DNA of 64,000 bases. It comes from UBA2160 sp964588665 (GTDB taxonomy: Bacteria > Chloroflexota > Dehalococcoidia > Lucifugimonadales > UBA1123). The stretch covers positions 8,033-72,032 of the forward strand of contig CAZPQQ010000008.1 in the NCBI GenBank assembly GCA_964588665.1, given 5' to 3'. The number at the start of each line of letters is the position of its first letter. Within the stretch, counting starts at the first letter, position 1. Position numbers and translations under genes: made by a program. The notes under the pieces were generated by a model. It was not told the DNA's origin and made no database searches. It saw only the letters and a list, made by a program, of their open reading frames with translations. Below are positions 28,463-37,049 of this stretch, piece by piece.

Positions 28463-28992
28463 TCAAAAGAACACGCCAGCCTCCTGAAGCACCGCCAGCC
28501 TCTTGCTCGAAAGACCTAGCACTTCTCCGAACACGTACTCGTTGTGTTCACCGATTGTCGGCGCCGCCCGCCACACCTCGCCGGGGGCGCGGATCACCGC
28601 GAATACCAGGCCGAGGTTGGATTCTGCAACTGCTCGAATGAGAGATCGCGGTCGTCCAAGCAGCCGGGAGGCATGCTCTCGATTAGGATGTCCGCGCTGC
28701 CGGCCAGCCTGGTGAGCAGCGCCTGCCCTTCGGCCTCGTCCAGGTTCAGCGTAATACTGCGCTTGTTGGCGTTGTATTGCCAGAAGTGGATGCTGCGCTC
28801 GGGCCCGGGGTCATCGCCGAGGAACGGCCCGATCTGCCGTGTCGAAGCTCCGCCGGGCGGTTCCACACGCGCAACGTCAGCCCCGAGATCGGCCATTAGC
28901 TTACCGCAGAATTCGCCTACTTCGTTGACTATCTCCAGCACCCTCAGATGCCCGAGGGCGCTGGGAGGAGTTGTTTGACTGTCTTCGGCTAA
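28463..28992 (-). pseudogene. CaiB/BaiF CoA-transferase remnant with internal deletion
   Basis: The N-terminal portion reads AEDSQTTPPSALGHLRVLEI...GEFCGKLMADLGADVARVEPP and on through RSITLNLDEAEGQALLTRL. It then passes at about 28600-28625 into another frame encoding APTIGEHNEYVFGEVLGLSS...LQEAGVFF, the last ~35 residues of the family. The central ~250 residues, including the catalytic Asp domain, are missing. No start codon precedes the N-terminal homology (TAA TTA GCC at the 5' side). It cannot make an active transferase. An intact CaiB is at 22009-23253; this remnant belongs to a different subfamily (shorter linker, RVEPPGG). Confidence 0.85.
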
Positions 28993-29168
28993 TTAGCGAC
29001 CGCCCCAAACGAAACATATCCACCGCCACCCCACCTTGCGAACCCCGTCTGGGGCACGCCCTCCGCTCACCTGCACAGGATGGTCGGGTTTCGTAGGGTT
29101 GACAAGCCCTCGCGACGCATTAGCCCAAAACCCTTGGTGACTGACCACTTCGCGTGTGAACAGTCGCG

Positions 29169-30164
29169 CTACGCCTCGTTTTGCAAGCGCTGGTGCGCCA
29201 GGGCGCTGATCGCTTCCAGCACGACACGGTGCGCCGCCTCGGCGGTTATCGCGCCGGGGCCGTCGTACGGCGGCGACACCTCGACGACGTCCACTGCAAC
29301 GAGCTTTACCGCGCCGACGATGCGGCGGACCGCTCGGAGCAGCTCCGCCGACGTTATGCCGCCGGGTTCCGGAGTCCCCGTGCCTGGGGCGTACGCCGGG
29401 TCCAGCACGTCGATGTCCACCGAAAGGTAGACGTACTCCGGACCATCCAGCGCTTCGCTGATCGCGTCGTCCAGCACATCCTCGAAACCGCGGGACTCGA
29501 TCTCGGACATCAGGTGCCAGCGCATGCCCTGCTCGCGCATCCAGTCGAACACGTCGCCGGGGGGCCAGTAGCCTCGCAGCCCGACCTGCACGAAGTTCTT
29601 GCCAGGGACCGCGCCGCTCTCGATCAGGCGCCGCATCGGGTTGCCGTGACCGATCAGAACTCCGCCTTGGCTGGACGCACCGGTGTCGGCATGGGCGTCG
29701 AAGTGAACCATGCCTACCCGGCCGTACCCGTAATGTTGGGCGACGGCCGTGGCGCTGGGCAGCGTAATCGAATGGTCCCCTCCCAGAACAACCGGAAGTG
29801 CGCCAACCTGAAGCGCCTGGGTCACCTTCATTCGGACAGCGTCGTGGCTCTGGTTCAACGAGCTCGGAGGGCAGATGGCGTCGCCGAAATCCACGACCTT
29901 CAGCTCCCTCAGCGGATATACGTCGAGCCCCATGTGGTACAGCGCCGAGGAAGGACTGCCGAAGTACGCAGCCTGCCTGATCGCCCGCGGCCCGAAACGG
30001 GCGCCGGGGCGGTTCACGACCCCCATGTCCACAGGCGCTCCGATGATCGCGACGTCAGCGCCAGATTCCGCGAGCTCGGCGGGCGTCTGGGCGTACGGGG
30101 TGAACAGAAACGTTGGCAGGCCCATGAACGCTGGAAAGTGTTGGTCGACCTCTGAGTCAGTCAT
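29169..30164 (-). CDS. Agmatinase / ureohydrolase family
   Basis: 331 residues of the arginase/agmatinase/formiminoglutamase family, binuclear Mn enzymes that release urea from guanidino compounds. The metal ligands are visible: GGDHSITL (His), MVHFDAHADTG (Asp/His/Asp), and YLSVDIDVLDPAYAPGTGTPEPGG (Asp/Asp plus substrate loop). The PGTGTPEPGG form fits agmatinase or guanidinobutyrase better than arginase. Agmatine hydrolysis would yield putrescine. It lies at the 3' end of the minus-strand yebC-ruvC-ruvA group but about 160 bases after ruvA, so it may have its own promoter. Confidence 0.87.
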   Translation of the reverse strand: MTDSEVDQHFPAFMGLPTFLFTPYAQTPAELAESGADVAIIGAPVDMGVVNRPGARFGPRAIRQAAYFGSPSSALYHMGLDVYPLRELKVVDFGDAICPPSSLNQSHDAVRMKVTQALQVGALPVVLGGDHSITLPSATAVAQHYGYGRVGMVHFDAHADTGASSQGGVLIGHGNPMRRLIESGAVPGKNFVQVGLRGYWPPGDVFDWMREQGMRWHLMSEIESRGFEDVLDDAISEALDGPEYVYLSVDIDVLDPAYAPGTGTPEPGGITSAELLRAVRRIVGAVKLVAVDVVEVSPPYDGPGAITAEAAHRVVLEAISALAHQRLQNEA

Positions 30165-30321
30165 TGCATCGTTCCTGTCCTTGTGGATTCTCTCCGCGGC
30201 CGGCCTTGGCTACGAAGCCGCACACCCGGCGCCGCTGCTCATGCTACGGAACGGAAGCGCTCAAAGGCGCGAGGCGAACTGGCTTTACGGAGTTAATTTG
30301 AAACGGGCGAATCAGCGAACG

Positions 30322-30909
30322 CTAGACACCCGCGAGATGCTGAAGCGCATCCCGGACCCGGTCTTCCATCGAGGCGGCGCCGTCGGCGGGGACCGCCGCC
30401 AGAGCCCGGCGCGCTTCGGTGTCGCTGTAGCCCAACGCGACCAGGGCGTCGAGCGCATCTGCGTCGAGCGGTCCGGCCGGGGCGCCGCCCCAGTCCAGAT
30501 CGAGCTTGCCCTTGAGCTCCAGGATGATGCGGCTGGCCGTGCGCTTCCCTACGCCGGACACGGTCGAGAGTGCAGCCGTGTCGGCGGCGTCCACGGCGGC
30601 TGCCAACGACGACGGCGCGAAGCGTGAGAGCACGGCCAACGCCAGACGCGGGCCGACGCCGTTGATGCCCAATAAAGTGTCGAACGTGTGACGTTCGTCG
30701 TCGGTCAGGAACCCGAACAGCGTCAGGCTGTCCTCTCGGACTTGTAGCGAAGTGTGCAGGCGCACGGCGTCTCCCGCGGCGCCAACTCCGCCCGCGGTCG
30801 AACCGGGCACGCTCACGCGCAACGTGATGCCGCCGATGGACACGTCCACCCAGTCGGCGCCGACCGCCTCGACGATGCCTGATACAGATGAGATCAATGT
30901 TGAGACCAT
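30322..30909 (-). CDS. ruvA: Holliday junction DNA helicase subunit RuvA
   Basis: 195 residues. Domain I is the OB fold (LISSVSGIVEAVGADWVDVSIGG...); domain II holds two helix-hairpin-helix motifs (LLGINGVGPRLALAVLS and LSTVSGVGKRTASRIILELK); domain III is the small RuvB-binding C-terminus (ALDALVALGYSDTEARRAL). RuvA tetramers bind the four-way junction and recruit RuvB, which is not in this window. It follows ruvC by 58 bases on the same strand in the common yebC-ruvC-ruvA order. Confidence 0.96.
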   Translation of the reverse strand: MVSTLISSVSGIVEAVGADWVDVSIGGITLRVSVPGSTAGGVGAAGDAVRLHTSLQVREDSLTLFGFLTDDERHTFDTLLGINGVGPRLALAVLSRFAPSSLAAAVDAADTAALSTVSGVGKRTASRIILELKGKLDLDWGGAPAGPLDADALDALVALGYSDTEARRALAAVPADGAASMEDRVRDALQHLAGV

Positions 30910-30967
30910 TTGCCGCCGTTCACTTGTTAGTCATGCTTTTGCGTGCGGATGCCGCAGTCGGTCCGGG

Positions 30968-31462
30968 TCACTCCCGCATCGAAACATCGTACACCTGCGA
31001 GTTGTTGATGTGGCAGATTGCAACGGCCAGCGCGTCCGCTCGGTCCGACGACTCTATCTCGTCGGGCAGGTCCAGCAGGACACGGACCATCTCCTGCACC
31101 TGCTCCTTGGAGCTGCCGCCGTAGTCGGTGACAGCCTTCTTGACCTCGCGAGGAGCATACGTAGCAATAGGGATTGCCAGATCGGCCGCCGCGATCATCG
31201 CCACGGCCTGCGCCTGCCCCACGGCCATGGCGGCTCGAACGTTCCTCGACACGAAGGGCTGCTCTATTGCCAGCACCTCGGGCCTCAGAGTCTCGAGGAG
31301 CTCGGCCAACTTGGAGTGCAGCCACGCCAATCGCTCCGAAAGCGACGCCGACCGCTTGGGACTGAGCACGTCGGAGTGGGTCATAATCAGATCGCCGCCG
31401 TCCGATCTCACGGCGCCGACGCCCATCTTGAAGGTGCCCGGATCCACACCGACAACTAGCAT
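30968..31462 (-). CDS. ruvC: Crossover junction endodeoxyribonuclease RuvC
   Basis: 164 residues. RNase H fold starting MLVVGVDPGTFKMGVGAV with the first catalytic Asp at position 7; AIEQPFVSRNVRAAMAVGQAQAV carries the catalytic Glu and DNA-binding helix; APREVKKAVTDYGGSSKEQVQ and SDRADALAVAICH supply the later Asp residues. It resolves Holliday junctions by paired nicks. Standard length. ATG 31462. Sits between yebC and ruvA. Confidence 0.96.
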   Translation of the reverse strand: MLVVGVDPGTFKMGVGAVRSDGGDLIMTHSDVLSPKRSASLSERLAWLHSKLAELLETLRPEVLAIEQPFVSRNVRAAMAVGQAQAVAMIAAADLAIPIATYAPREVKKAVTDYGGSSKEQVQEMVRVLLDLPDEIESSDRADALAVAICHINNSQVYDVSMRE

Positions 31463-31560
31463 GTGTCGCTCCAGCCGCCCCTGCCAGCGAACGCAAATCG
31501 TCGATTGGGCGGGGCTTCCAGTTCAGATGAGTTGTCTGAAGCCGCCGAGATTGGCAGGCT

Positions 31561-32322
31561 TTACGCGGACTCGGTCCCGTACTCGTCCAGGGCTTCGTCG
31601 GAGAAATCAGCGTTGGAATAGACCTTTTGCACGTCATCTAGGTCCTCGAGCTTGTCGAGCAGCCTGAGGGTCTGGATCGCGGACCGGTCGTCCAACTCGA
31701 CAGTATGGCTGGGGACCATGGACACCTCGGAGGAGTTGATCTTGGCCTCGTTCTGCTCCAGAGTGGTGCGTATGGCCTCAAGTGTGTTGGGGGCCGAGAA
31801 GATCTCAAGCGTAGAGTCGTACGTCTCGAAGTCGTCGGCGCCCTCGTCGATGGCGATGAGGGCCAGTTCCTCGGCCTGTTCCTCCGCCGCCGCCACCGAT
31901 ATCACGCCCTTCTGCTCGAACTGCCACGCCACCGCGCCCGTCTCGGCCAGGTTGCCGCCAGCTTTCGTAAGCGTCGACCGGACATCGGACACCGTGCGGT
32001 TGCGGTTGTCGGTCAGCGTTTCCAGCATGATCGCCACGCCGCCAGGCCCGTAACCTTCGTACCTGACCTCAACCATCTGAGCGCCGTCGCCGCCTTCGCC
32101 GGTCCCTTTCTTGATGGCGCGCTCGATGTTCTCGCCGGGCATGTTCTGGTCCTTGGCCTTCTGGATGGCCATTCGCAACCGGAAGTTCACGCCTGGAGCG
32201 CCGCCGCCCTCGCGGGCCGCGATAATGACCTCTTTAGCCAGCTTGGTAAAAAGCTTACCCCGCCGGGCGTCGGTTATCGCTTTGCCATGCTTGATGGTCG
32301 ACCATTTTGAATGCCCTGACAT
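31561..32322 (-). CDS. yebC: YebC/PmpR family protein (TACO1-like)
   Basis: 253 residues beginning MSGHSKWSTIKHGKAITDARRGKLFTKL, the almost invariant family N-terminus. NFRLRMAIQKAKDQNMPGENIERAIKKGTG and YEGYGPGGVAIMLETLTDNRNRT are equally conserved. Members have been described both as transcription regulators and as factors helping ribosomes through poly-proline or stalled contexts. ATG at 32322 with AGGAG seven bases upstream, rather than the ATG at 32343. First gene of the yebC-ruvC-ruvA order seen in many bacteria. Confidence 0.95.
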   Translation of the reverse strand: MSGHSKWSTIKHGKAITDARRGKLFTKLAKEVIIAAREGGGAPGVNFRLRMAIQKAKDQNMPGENIERAIKKGTGEGGDGAQMVEVRYEGYGPGGVAIMLETLTDNRNRTVSDVRSTLTKAGGNLAETGAVAWQFEQKGVISVAAAEEQAEELALIAIDEGADDFETYDSTLEIFSAPNTLEAIRTTLEQNEAKINSSEVSMVPSHTVELDDRSAIQTLRLLDKLEDLDDVQKVYSNADFSDEALDEYGTESA

Positions 32323-32561
32323 ATCGCAGCTCCTGTTGTGCAAGTGGGCCGTTGACGGAGAGCCGTCAGCCCCACTCCGGGGTCCAGCCTCGCGTACCAG
32401 GCAGCGCCTTCGTTAGGCGACAGATTGCTGGTTGCCGCCGAGCACATCGACGCCTGAGCGAGGGCCGCTCATCGGTTGAATTCTAGCATGCACCCCAAGG
32501 TCGGTCAAAGGCGGGCGCCCGGTCGATTCGTGCGTGGGCAAATCAAGATTCTGCCTCGAAC

Positions 32562-32981
32562 TCAGTCACGTTCCTGCAACACGTTGCCTGAGAGTTCGAT
32601 GACTCGATTCACCTTGATCAGCACCGCCACACCATTTCTCTCGGGGTCGCGGTCCATCTCCCGTGCGACGGCTCTGTTTGCCACTTCGTCTCGAATCGAA
32701 CCTGATTCGTGAATGGTCGCCGTGCCTTGGATTCGCAAGTTGACGCGCTCGCCCGGGTTGCGATAGAACACCACGACCTTCGGGTTGCCGACGACGTTTT
32801 CAAGCGCAGTCCGTTTGGCTCGCTCCCAATACGCAAGCGTCTCGTCATCGTAGACCAAGACGCTTCCCTTTAGGCTGATCTGTGGTTGCCCGTCGGTCGA
32901 TGCGGTTCCTACTAGGCAGGGAATCCCGTCGTCCAAAGCTCGGTTCAACTGGTCCCTCAACTCACCGGTTATCGATATCAT
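32562..32981 (-). CDS. Pyridoxamine 5'-phosphate oxidase-like FMN split-barrel protein
   Basis: 139 residues of the flavin split-barrel superfamily: CLVGTASTDGQPQISLKGSVLVYDDETLAYWER.KRTALENV..NPKVVVFYR, then VNLRIQGTATIH. Relatives bind FMN, F420 or haem-derived pigments; the substrate here is unknown. ATG 32981 with GAGGAG upstream is preferred over 33008. It lies about 240 bases upstream of yebC in the direction of transcription; the stretch 32323-32561 shows no gene. Confidence 0.78.
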   Translation of the reverse strand: MISITGELRDQLNRALDDGIPCLVGTASTDGQPQISLKGSVLVYDDETLAYWERAKRTALENVVGNPKVVVFYRNPGERVNLRIQGTATIHESGSIRDEVANRAVAREMDRDPERNGVAVLIKVNRVIELSGNVLQERD

Positions 32982-33072
32982 TTCTCTCCTCACGTCCCCA
33001 CTAGTCAATTCAAGTCATGGTACGCCACGGTTTTCGCGGGCGCAATCTGATCGGCATCTGTCGCCAACGCGG

Positions 33073-33615
33073 TCAGTCAGCTACACGTGAAACAACCTCC
33101 CGGACCAACTCGTCGACCGTTCGATCTGAATCCATTCTGATGACCGGACAACCCAAAGTCGTCATCCATTTCTCGTGGAGATCGATGCTTCTAATCGGCG
33201 CTAGTGCGGTGTCATAACTTTCCGCCCACGAGACGAACTCGAGATGCTTCTGACGCATGTCGCCGCCCGGCTGTATCCGGTCGCCGTAGCGTTCAAGTTC
33301 TCTCGTCTTGATCCGCGTCATGCGAGCCGAAGGCTCCAGATACAGGAAGACCGCTAGCGTGAAGAGTTCGAGAAGCGGGTCTCCCCAATTGCATATCGAT
33401 CCTGTCAGAATCCATCCGTCCACGCCGGCGACGTCACGCTTGATCTGACGGATTCGGTCCGACGGCTCGTTTTTCTCGACGAATGGGGGATCGGTCTGTT
33501 TCCAATAGTACGCATCGGTGTCCAGGTGGGGTGCGTGCAGTTTCTCCGACAAGGCGACCCCCAGGGTCGTCGTCCCTGACCCCGAAGCGCCGAAAATGTG
33601 TATGCGGTGGTTCAT
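33073..33615 (-). CDS. P-loop NTPase, adenylate-kinase-like
   Basis: 180 residues beginning MNHRIHIFGASGSGTTTLGVALSEKL, a Walker A loop (GASGSGTTT) of the topology-modulation/adenylate kinase-like family. LDTDAYYW follows as in such kinases, with DGWILTGSICNWGD and LYLEPSARMTRIKTREL in the places of Walker B and the nucleotide lid. It probably phosphorylates a small molecule; the substrate is not known. The ATG at 33615 starts exactly at the beta strand before the P-loop; the frame upstream is the shadow of the neighbouring gene. It lies 16 bases after the swivel-domain gene, so it is probably in an operon with it. Confidence 0.75.
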   Translation of the reverse strand: MNHRIHIFGASGSGTTTLGVALSEKLHAPHLDTDAYYWKQTDPPFVEKNEPSDRIRQIKRDVAGVDGWILTGSICNWGDPLLELFTLAVFLYLEPSARMTRIKTRELERYGDRIQPGGDMRQKHLEFVSWAESYDTALAPIRSIDLHEKWMTTLGCPVIRMDSDRTVDELVREVVSRVAD

Positions 33616-33631
33616 TTCGGAACTGCCCATC

Positions 33632-35272
33632 TCACGAGAGGATTCGCACCGTGCCCTGAGTCCCGTCGACCTCCAGCATCTGGCCGTCCCGAATGCTGTG
33701 TGTGGCATCGACCACTCCGAGAACGGCCGGGATCCCGTACTCTCGGGCGGTCACGGCGGCGTGGCTCAGGATTCCGCCGGTTTCGACGACGATGGAACTG
33801 GCCACGGCAAAAAGCGGCGTCCATGGCGGCATTGTTGTGCCCGTGACCAGAACGTCGCCCTTGTTCAGTCGACCGGCGTCGCCCAGAGTCGGGAGGATGC
33901 GGGCCGGTCCAACAGCCACACCGGCCGAACCGCCGTGGCTGACCAACATGTTTGGTTGATCGGATCCTAGGCGGCGGTCTCCGGCGAATCGAATTCGGGC
34001 GGCATCTCTGGGGCCGTCCGTCGGCGGCGGTGGGGGAGCGCCGAGAAATGACGGAGGCGTCACCTTTGACCAGCGTTCCATCTCTTGCCGCCGAGCGGCG
34101 GTCAACGTTCGGTGGTCGCTTGGGGCGCTCTCGAGGGCTTCGGTCAGCTCGTTCAGGTGCAAAAAGAAGACGTCGGCCGGATCGTCGATGATCGAGTCCG
34201 CGGCCAACCGCCGACCGCTTTCAAGGACCAACCTGCGCGGAAGCGTGGTCAGGCGCTGATCGATGTAGAAGTTGTGGTCTTCCAGGATCGGCGCCACGTC
34301 CCTGGCGATGTCCAGGATTTTCGACAGGTGGGACCAGTCATCGGCGGGCAGGCGATCGCGCAACTCGGCCTCGGCTGCATCTCGCTCGTCGGTCAGCCGG
34401 CGAAGCTCTGCATCCGGGTCGTAACCGTCCAGTGCGATGTAGGACTTCAACTGACGCAACGTGATCGTGGGGTCTTCAGCCCAGGTTGGAAAGGCGAACC
34501 CCTGTAGGTCGATGCGCCAACCGAACGCATCCAGATAGTCGGACAGACCGCTGAGGAACTCTCCCGCAGCGCCATCGCCCTCGAGGTCTGGTAGGACGGT
34601 CGACGCCGATTCGTTTGCCATTTCGAGGAGACGCTTACGGACCGCGGGAATCGCCGAAGCCAGCTTGCTCAGCTCCCAGAGAGCTCGACCCGCCACGACG
34701 CTCATGTTGCCGCAACCTTGGAGCAATCGAACGGCGTCCAGTTCCGTGCCGCCAGTCATCTGAACGTACGCGTCGACCAGCATGTTCGTCGCCAGATCCC
34801 AGGGTGTCATTGCCAGCATGTGCAACCGGCCCTGCTCGACCCTGACTGCGCGCAGTTCCGTCAGTTCGTCGGCAAGTTGTGCATTCGACAGAGACGCGAA
34901 ATCCGTTGTGCGGTAATGCTCGATCTGCCGTTTGACCTCGGGGAGGATCTCGTCTCTCCAACGGCTACCGCCTCCGGCGGTCCATTCCAAGAGCGCATCA
35001 GGCGTCGACGGCGCTGATCCGGGTAGTGGTGGAGGCGCAGACCGGGCCGTGAACGAGTAGTAGTTAAACAGCCGGCAGTGCGCAGCGGTCGGGTTGCCGG
35101 CCTCGGTCCAACCCTTGGCGAACCCGGTCATCAGAGGACCCGTGTGGAGTTCGTGGCCCAACGGTGGGATGACGCGCGGACTGTGCATCGGATCGTACGT
35201 CCAAGTTCGCTCGGCGTCGGCCGGATCATCCCACTGGACGGGGAATTCGTCGCTTTCGGTAATGTCAGCCAT
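33632..35272 (-). CDS. PEP-utilising enzyme swivel-domain protein without ATP-grasp
   Basis: 546 residues. The C-terminal ~90 residues are the phosphohistidine swivel domain of PEP synthase, PPDK and rifampicin phosphotransferase: GDVLVTGTTMPPWTPLF, then VETGGILSHAAVTAREYGIPAVLG with the phosphorylatable His in SHA. The preceding ~430 residues are helical and contain DPADVFFLHLNEL, as in the central linker of RifP/PEP synthase. The N-terminal ATP-grasp domain that would charge the His is absent, as is a PEP-binding barrel. It either works with a separate ATP-grasp subunit or has another role. ATG 35272 with GAGG upstream. Confidence 0.8.
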   Translation of the reverse strand: MADITESDEFPVQWDDPADAERTWTYDPMHSPRVIPPLGHELHTGPLMTGFAKGWTEAGNPTAAHCRLFNYYSFTARSAPPPLPGSAPSTPDALLEWTAGGGSRWRDEILPEVKRQIEHYRTTDFASLSNAQLADELTELRAVRVEQGRLHMLAMTPWDLATNMLVDAYVQMTGGTELDAVRLLQGCGNMSVVAGRALWELSKLASAIPAVRKRLLEMANESASTVLPDLEGDGAAGEFLSGLSDYLDAFGWRIDLQGFAFPTWAEDPTITLRQLKSYIALDGYDPDAELRRLTDERDAAEAELRDRLPADDWSHLSKILDIARDVAPILEDHNFYIDQRLTTLPRRLVLESGRRLAADSIIDDPADVFFLHLNELTEALESAPSDHRTLTAARRQEMERWSKVTPPSFLGAPPPPPTDGPRDAARIRFAGDRRLGSDQPNMLVSHGGSAGVAVGPARILPTLGDAGRLNKGDVLVTGTTMPPWTPLFAVASSIVVETGGILSHAAVTAREYGIPAVLGVVDATHSIRDGQMLEVDGTQGTVRILS

Positions 35273-35354
35273 GCCGCCACCTCACTTTTCGAGGGGGTTC
35301 GTTCCATCGGCAAAGACCAACCCCAACAAACCCATTTTCCGTTGACAGCCCACG

Positions 35355-36628
35355 CTACAACTCCATGCGATCCTGTGCAAGCGGCCTTCGCGGCTTGACC
35401 GGCTCGTCGTGCCAGACCCGAACCGTGCCGAATTGGCCGTCGAAGCCGGGCTCGACGTAGATGTCGCCTGCTCGGACCTTCGCGATGCCCTCGGCGAGCC
35501 GTTCACCGTGCTGCGGCAGCGCCCGTGCCAGATCGTCGGTCGACGCCTCCAGCAGCGCCGCCAGCTCCGTCCCGCAAGCGCTGACCACCTCGCTGTAGGC
35601 GGATCTGACGCGTTTCGTGTTCACGCCGAAGCCCATCGTCTCAGACAGGATCTGCTGCAGCGACACCAGCGACCGGAACGGAGGACGGCCGTTGTCGGCC
35701 CTGGTCAATCCGTGCTCGTCGGTGTAAGTCTCCACCTTGCGAGCCCCGATTTCGGCCACGCGCTGCATCACGCCAAGCGTCATCTTGCGGGCGCAGGACG
35801 GACACACCCGCCCGTACCGGGCGACGTCGTCGGGGGAGTAGCTCACGCCGCACTTGCGGTGGCCCGAGTGGTGGTACTTGCCCTCCTCCGGGAAGAACTC
35901 GACGGTGTACGCGTTATCCTGGGTCTTCAGCGCCCGCACAAGTCCGTCGTAGCTTGGCTCGCCGTTGAAGACGGTCAGCTCTCGCCCCAGCTTGGGAAGC
36001 GAGTGGGCGTCCGAGAATGACAGCAGCGCCATATCGTCCAGTTCGGGGACGGTCCAGCACATCGCGGGGTCGCTCGAAAGCCCCGTCTCAATGCCGGCGA
36101 CGTGGCCGAGCATGTCGCCGAAGCACTCCGCGAGCGAATCGAAACCCGACTTGGAGCCGTACACGCCGAACCACGGCGTCCAAGCGTGCGCGGGGATGAC
36201 GATGCACCGGTCGTCGATCTCCATCAACGTCTCGACCAACTCGCGGGGCGTCATGTGGACCGTGGGCCGGCCATCGCCGACGAGCGAGGCGCCGCTGTCG
36301 GCCATCGCCGTGCTGATGCGGTCCATTGCTCCAAGGTCCGGGGCGAAGACCAGAGTATGTATCCGTCGGCTGCGCCCGTCCTGGCGTCCGTTGCAGTTCA
36401 ACTCCGTGCCAAGCACGAATTTGACGCCGTCCAAGGAAAACAGACCGTCGCCCGAATCGGTCAGCTTCGTGCGAATCTCTTCGGCCCACGTCGGATGCGT
36501 GAAGTCGCCGGTCGCCAGAAGGTCGATGCCCTTCAGCTTGGCCCATGCCGCCAGGTTCTCGAGGCTGATTCACGACTGGTGGATATCGCGTAGGGGGAGT
36601 GGATATGGAGGTCTGCGACGTAACTCAC
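35355..36628 (-). pseudogene. Endonuclease Q-like PHP-domain protein, frameshifted
   Basis: The N-terminus VSYVADLHIHSPYAISTSRE (GTG at 36628) has the PHP HxH metal motif. The frame must shift by one base near 36566-36573 to continue as SLENLAAWAKLKGIDLLATGDFTHPTWAEEI...FVLGTELNC. Beyond the shift the frame is open to 35355: SFSDAHSLPKLGREL, then a zinc finger (HRKCGVS...RVCPSCARKMTLGV), a helix-hairpin-helix-like LLEASTDDLARAL and DGQFGTVRVW. This order matches EndoQ-type enzymes, which cut DNA at deaminated bases. The break is not in a homopolymer. Without the shift the ORF from 36434 lacks the first metal ligands. Confidence 0.75.
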
Positions 36629-36723
36629 GCGGGCGATTGTAACACGGTGAGCGGCGCGGTTTGGTTTGGCCGTAAACGGCCAGAACACAGACGTTGCGAG
36701 GCAAACGGTGGCCTCGGCCTTCA

Positions 36724-36854
36724 GAGCCTGTCTCATAAGTCGATACGAGCGTCCCAAAAGGCTCAAAATCGCATTTATGAACGGTCTGCCAGGCACGACA
36801 GCCTCGCCGGACCACCGACCAATCGGTCCTTTTGGAGACTTATGAGACGGGCTC
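36724..36854. mobile_element. MITE with 18-bp terminal inverted repeats and TTCA duplication
   Basis: GAGCCTGTCTCATAAGTC at 36724-36741 matches the reverse complement of 36837-36854 with one mismatch. Directly flanking on both sides is TTCA (36720-36723 and 36855-36858), a 4-bp target duplication. At 131 bp it has no coding capacity and needs a transposase in trans, none of which is in the window. Confidence 0.85.
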
Positions 36855-36879
36855 TTCAGGCCGAGCCCGCCAACCCTTG

Positions 36880-36915
36880 CGTCCCTGTCGTCCCTTCGGT
36901 CCCTTTACGTCCCGG
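36880..36915. repeat. Low-complexity GTCCCTTCGGTCCCT repeat, copy 2
   Basis: Reads CGTCCCTGTCGTCCCTTCGG TCCCTTTACGTCCCGG. Related copies are at 6341-6387 (inside the kinase gene) and, inverted, at 44473-44513. The rest of 36916-37030 holds nothing recognisable. Confidence 0.65.
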
Positions 36916-37049
36916 CCGCCACAAGGCAGGCTGTTCACCTGAGCCTGCACTACGCCACACCCGGCCATTTGACGCCGCATACCCGCAGTCATACAATCGG
37001 TCCCACGACTTACAACGACCGAACGGCACAACTACCAGGAGACCGCACG

